Shown here: one piece after another, positions 62,426 through 64,000 of the stretch | Layout of the letters: every line of letters starts with the position of its first letter | Numbering within the stretch: the stretch's first letter is position 1 | Source: an uncultured SAR116 cluster alpha proteobacterium | Lineage (GTDB): Bacteria; Pseudomonadota; Alphaproteobacteria; Puniceispirillales; Marisalimonadaceae | Assembly: GCA_902593735.1 (NCBI GenBank) | Contig: CACJJL010000005.1 | Coordinates: 47,393 to 111,392, forward strand | DNA length: 64,000 nucleotides | Direction of reading: 5' to 3' | Program-made: the position numbers and the translations under genes | The notes under the pieces: generated by a model | The model's database searches: none | What the model saw: only the letters and a program-made list of their open reading frames with translations | What the model was told of the DNA's origin: nothing

Positions 62426-63904
62426 TTATTGAATTTTCTTTTTAGCTGCACCTATTTTCCACATTGCTATTATTGTTAGTAGTGTAAAAATTATGGCTAT
62501 AGGATGATTGAAAAGGCTTTCAAAATTTGGTGTAACTGCAATCGCTTGTCTTAATGAGAGCTCAAATTGAGGTCCAACGACAAATCCAATTAAAAAAGTA
62601 ACAAATGAAAAATCTAATTTTTTTGCAAAATATCCAAAAATCCCAAAGAATAAAATTAACCAAACACCTATAATGCCGCCACCTTGGAGGTAGGAACCTA
62701 TTGCACAAAAGAAAATAACTGAGGGGATTATCAACCTAAGAGAAACTAGTGAAAGCATAGAAAATACTTTTTGACCAAAAAAACCAATAAACAATAAGAG
62801 TAAGCTTGCGCAAATCATGGATAAATAAATACCATTCACTAATTCAGGTTGTTGAACAAACATTAATGGTCCAGGAGTGACGCCTTGAATTATAAAAGCA
62901 CCTATCAATATAGCCGCAATAACGCTACCAGGAATACCCAAAGCAAATAATGGTACTAAACTAGACGGAACGACTGCATTATCCGCACTTTCTGCTGCTG
63001 CAATACCTTCAATTGCACCATTTCCAAATCTTGATGGATCTTTTGCCGCTTTTTTTGCTAAACCATAAGAGAGAAATGATGCAACACTTGCTCCTAGACC
63101 AGGAAGAATTCCAACTGTTGAGCCAACCAAGGTTCCTCTCAAAATAGCTGGAAAGCACAATTTCCATTCTTGCCAATCAATCTTTTGATTAATAGATTTT
63201 ATATTTCCTTTAAGTTTGTTTTGCTGATGTTCTAAAGCTTCTAAACCACCTAATTGTACCAACATTTCAGCAACTGCTAGCATTCCAATTGCCACTGGAA
63301 TTAGTGATAATCCGTCAAAAAGCTCTAATATTCCAAAAGTAAACCTTACAGTTGCGGTTTCTATTTCCATGCCTACAGTTGAAAATAATAAACCAAAAAA
63401 ACCAGCTATTAAACCTTTAATAAGTGAATCACCTGATAATGCAGCAATAAAAGTTAAAGAAAATAATAAAATTGAGGTAACCTCAACTGGACCAAATAAA
63501 AGTGCGTATTCGGCAAGTGGCGCAGCTAAAAAAATTAATAATAATGTAGCAAAAAAATCCCCTATTACTGATGCAAATAGTCCCATTTTAAGAGCTTTAG
63601 ACGCTTGACCTTTTTGAGACATAGGATAACCATCTAGTGCTGTAGGGGCAGAGGAGGGTTCACCAGGAGTATTAAGTAAAATTGCAGACACAGCACTTCC
63701 AGCCGTACTTCCTTTAGCAATGCCAATCAAATAAGCTATACCAGTTAAAGGAGATAAATAAAATGTAATGGGTATGGATACTGCAACTGCTGTTCCTTTA
63801 CCTAAACCAGGAATTACACCAACAACATACCCCAGAAGCACACCAAAAGCTATCCAAGAAATATTATTTAAAGTTAAGACAGAGTTTAATATTTCAAAGC
63901 TCAT
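62426..63904 (-). CDS. TTT transporter large permease TctA
   Basis: 492 aa, about 11-12 membrane segments. Typical text is GVLLGYVVGVIPGLGKGTAVAV, STAGSAVSAILLNTPGEPSS with PTALDGYPMSQKGQASKALK, and a late LGIPGSVIAAIL. It is the main translocation subunit of tripartite tricarboxylate transporters. It starts 3 bases after TctB and precedes the CoA-transferase by 12 bases. Confidence 0.93.
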   Translation of the reverse strand: MSFEILNSVLTLNNISWIAFGVLLGYVVGVIPGLGKGTAVAVSIPITFYLSPLTGIAYLIGIAKGSTAGSAVSAILLNTPGEPSSAPTALDGYPMSQKGQASKALKMGLFASVIGDFFATLLLIFLAAPLAEYALLFGPVEVTSILLFSLTFIAALSGDSLIKGLIAGFFGLLFSTVGMEIETATVRFTFGILELFDGLSLIPVAIGMLAVAEMLVQLGGLEALEHQQNKLKGNIKSINQKIDWQEWKLCFPAILRGTLVGSTVGILPGLGASVASFLSYGLAKKAAKDPSRFGNGAIEGIAAAESADNAVVPSSLVPLFALGIPGSVIAAILIGAFIIQGVTPGPLMFVQQPELVNGIYLSMICASLLLLFIGFFGQKVFSMLSLVSLRLIIPSVIFFCAIGSYLQGGGIIGVWLILFFGIFGYFAKKLDFSFVTFLIGFVVGPQFELSLRQAIAVTPNFESLFNHPIAIIFTLLTIIAMWKIGAAKKKIQ

Positions 63905-63907
63905 AAT

Positions 63908-64000
63908 TTAACCTATGGCAGTACCCAAAACTTGATATAATAAAAAATAAGCAAGCAAAATTAGTCCAGTTGAAAGAGTTAAAATAGCCCAAATGTTTTT
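63908..64000 (-). CDS. TTT transporter small permease TctB, C-terminal end
   Basis: Only the last 30 codons are in the window: KNIWAILTLSTGLILLAYF and LLYQVLGTAIG, stop TAA. A hydrophobic end just before tctA fits the usual order tctC/tctB/tctA. The rest lies right of 64000. Confidence 0.7.
   Translation of the reverse strand, partial: KNIWAILTLSTGLILLAYFLLYQVLGTAIG

Noticed and set aside
1..64000. CRISPR array or rRNA genes
   Set aside because: No regularly spaced identical repeats and no rRNA sequence were seen anywhere in the window.

Overview
The window is very AT-rich (roughly 70 % A+T by eye) and reads as a marine alphaproteobacterium with a small, streamlined style of genome. The reasons are a complete aapJQMP amino-acid ABC operon, a DUF3422 protein, a tripartite tricarboxylate transporter (TTT) set and enolase-superfamily and sulfatase catabolic genes. 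I cannot place it to genus from sequence alone. TAA, TAG and TGA all end genes, so the code looks standard.

Layout. Positions 1-12273 are ordinary: the end of a 3-mercaptopyruvate sulfurtransferase, the aap operon (minus), a cystathionine beta-lyase-like enzyme, a TauD-type dioxygenase, small envelope proteins, tRNA-Pro(GGG), a DUF3422 protein, a methyltransferase and a DUF4384-like protein. From about 12.3 to 30.8 kb lies a gene-poor accessory island ending at tRNA-Arg(TCG). It holds several small dimeric alpha/beta-barrel (ABM-like) proteins, two secreted caspase-like proteases, a Fur-box-preceded haem-monooxygenase-like gene, GFA and NTF2-like genes, and an intact cysteine-rich metallothionein-like peptide. 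It also holds many decayed duplicates: integrase pieces, a resolvase tail, a dead GFA-NTF2 pair, a caspase fragment and a tRNA-Arg remnant. The pattern suggests repeated integration at the tRNA-Arg gene followed by decay. From 30.8 to 33.5 kb are an M20 amidohydrolase, an interrupted barrel protein and a short MotA-like membrane protein.

Positions 33519-55089 hold about twenty genes in four blocks (minus, plus, minus, plus), nearly all unrecognised and most with signal peptides, lipoboxes or single N-terminal membrane anchors. Recognisable parts are a MotA/TolQ/ExbB-type proton channel, a possible ExbD/TolR-like partner, two TonB/TolA-like anchored linker proteins, a Lon-like domain on a membrane anchor, a lytic transglycosylase, a CsgG/FlgT-like protein, a glycine-zipper protein, a Tat-exported protein and a secreted endonuclease I. 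Three otherwise unrelated exported proteins of the locus (lytic transglycosylase, a duplicated-domain protein and the nuclease) end in the same short C-terminal motif, about G-[GA]-G-T-[NT]-x(1,2)-A-[FL]-[FK]. I infer an undescribed proton-motive-force-driven envelope or secretion machine with tagged cargo. This is the best candidate for a new system in the window.

Positions 55099-64000 return to ordinary genes: a voltage-gated-type potassium channel, two enolase-superfamily dehydratase/racemase-like enzymes, a sulfatase, and a TTT transporter set (binding protein, TctA, end of TctB) with a type III CoA-transferase, likely an uptake and breakdown module for a carboxylate or sulfated substrate.
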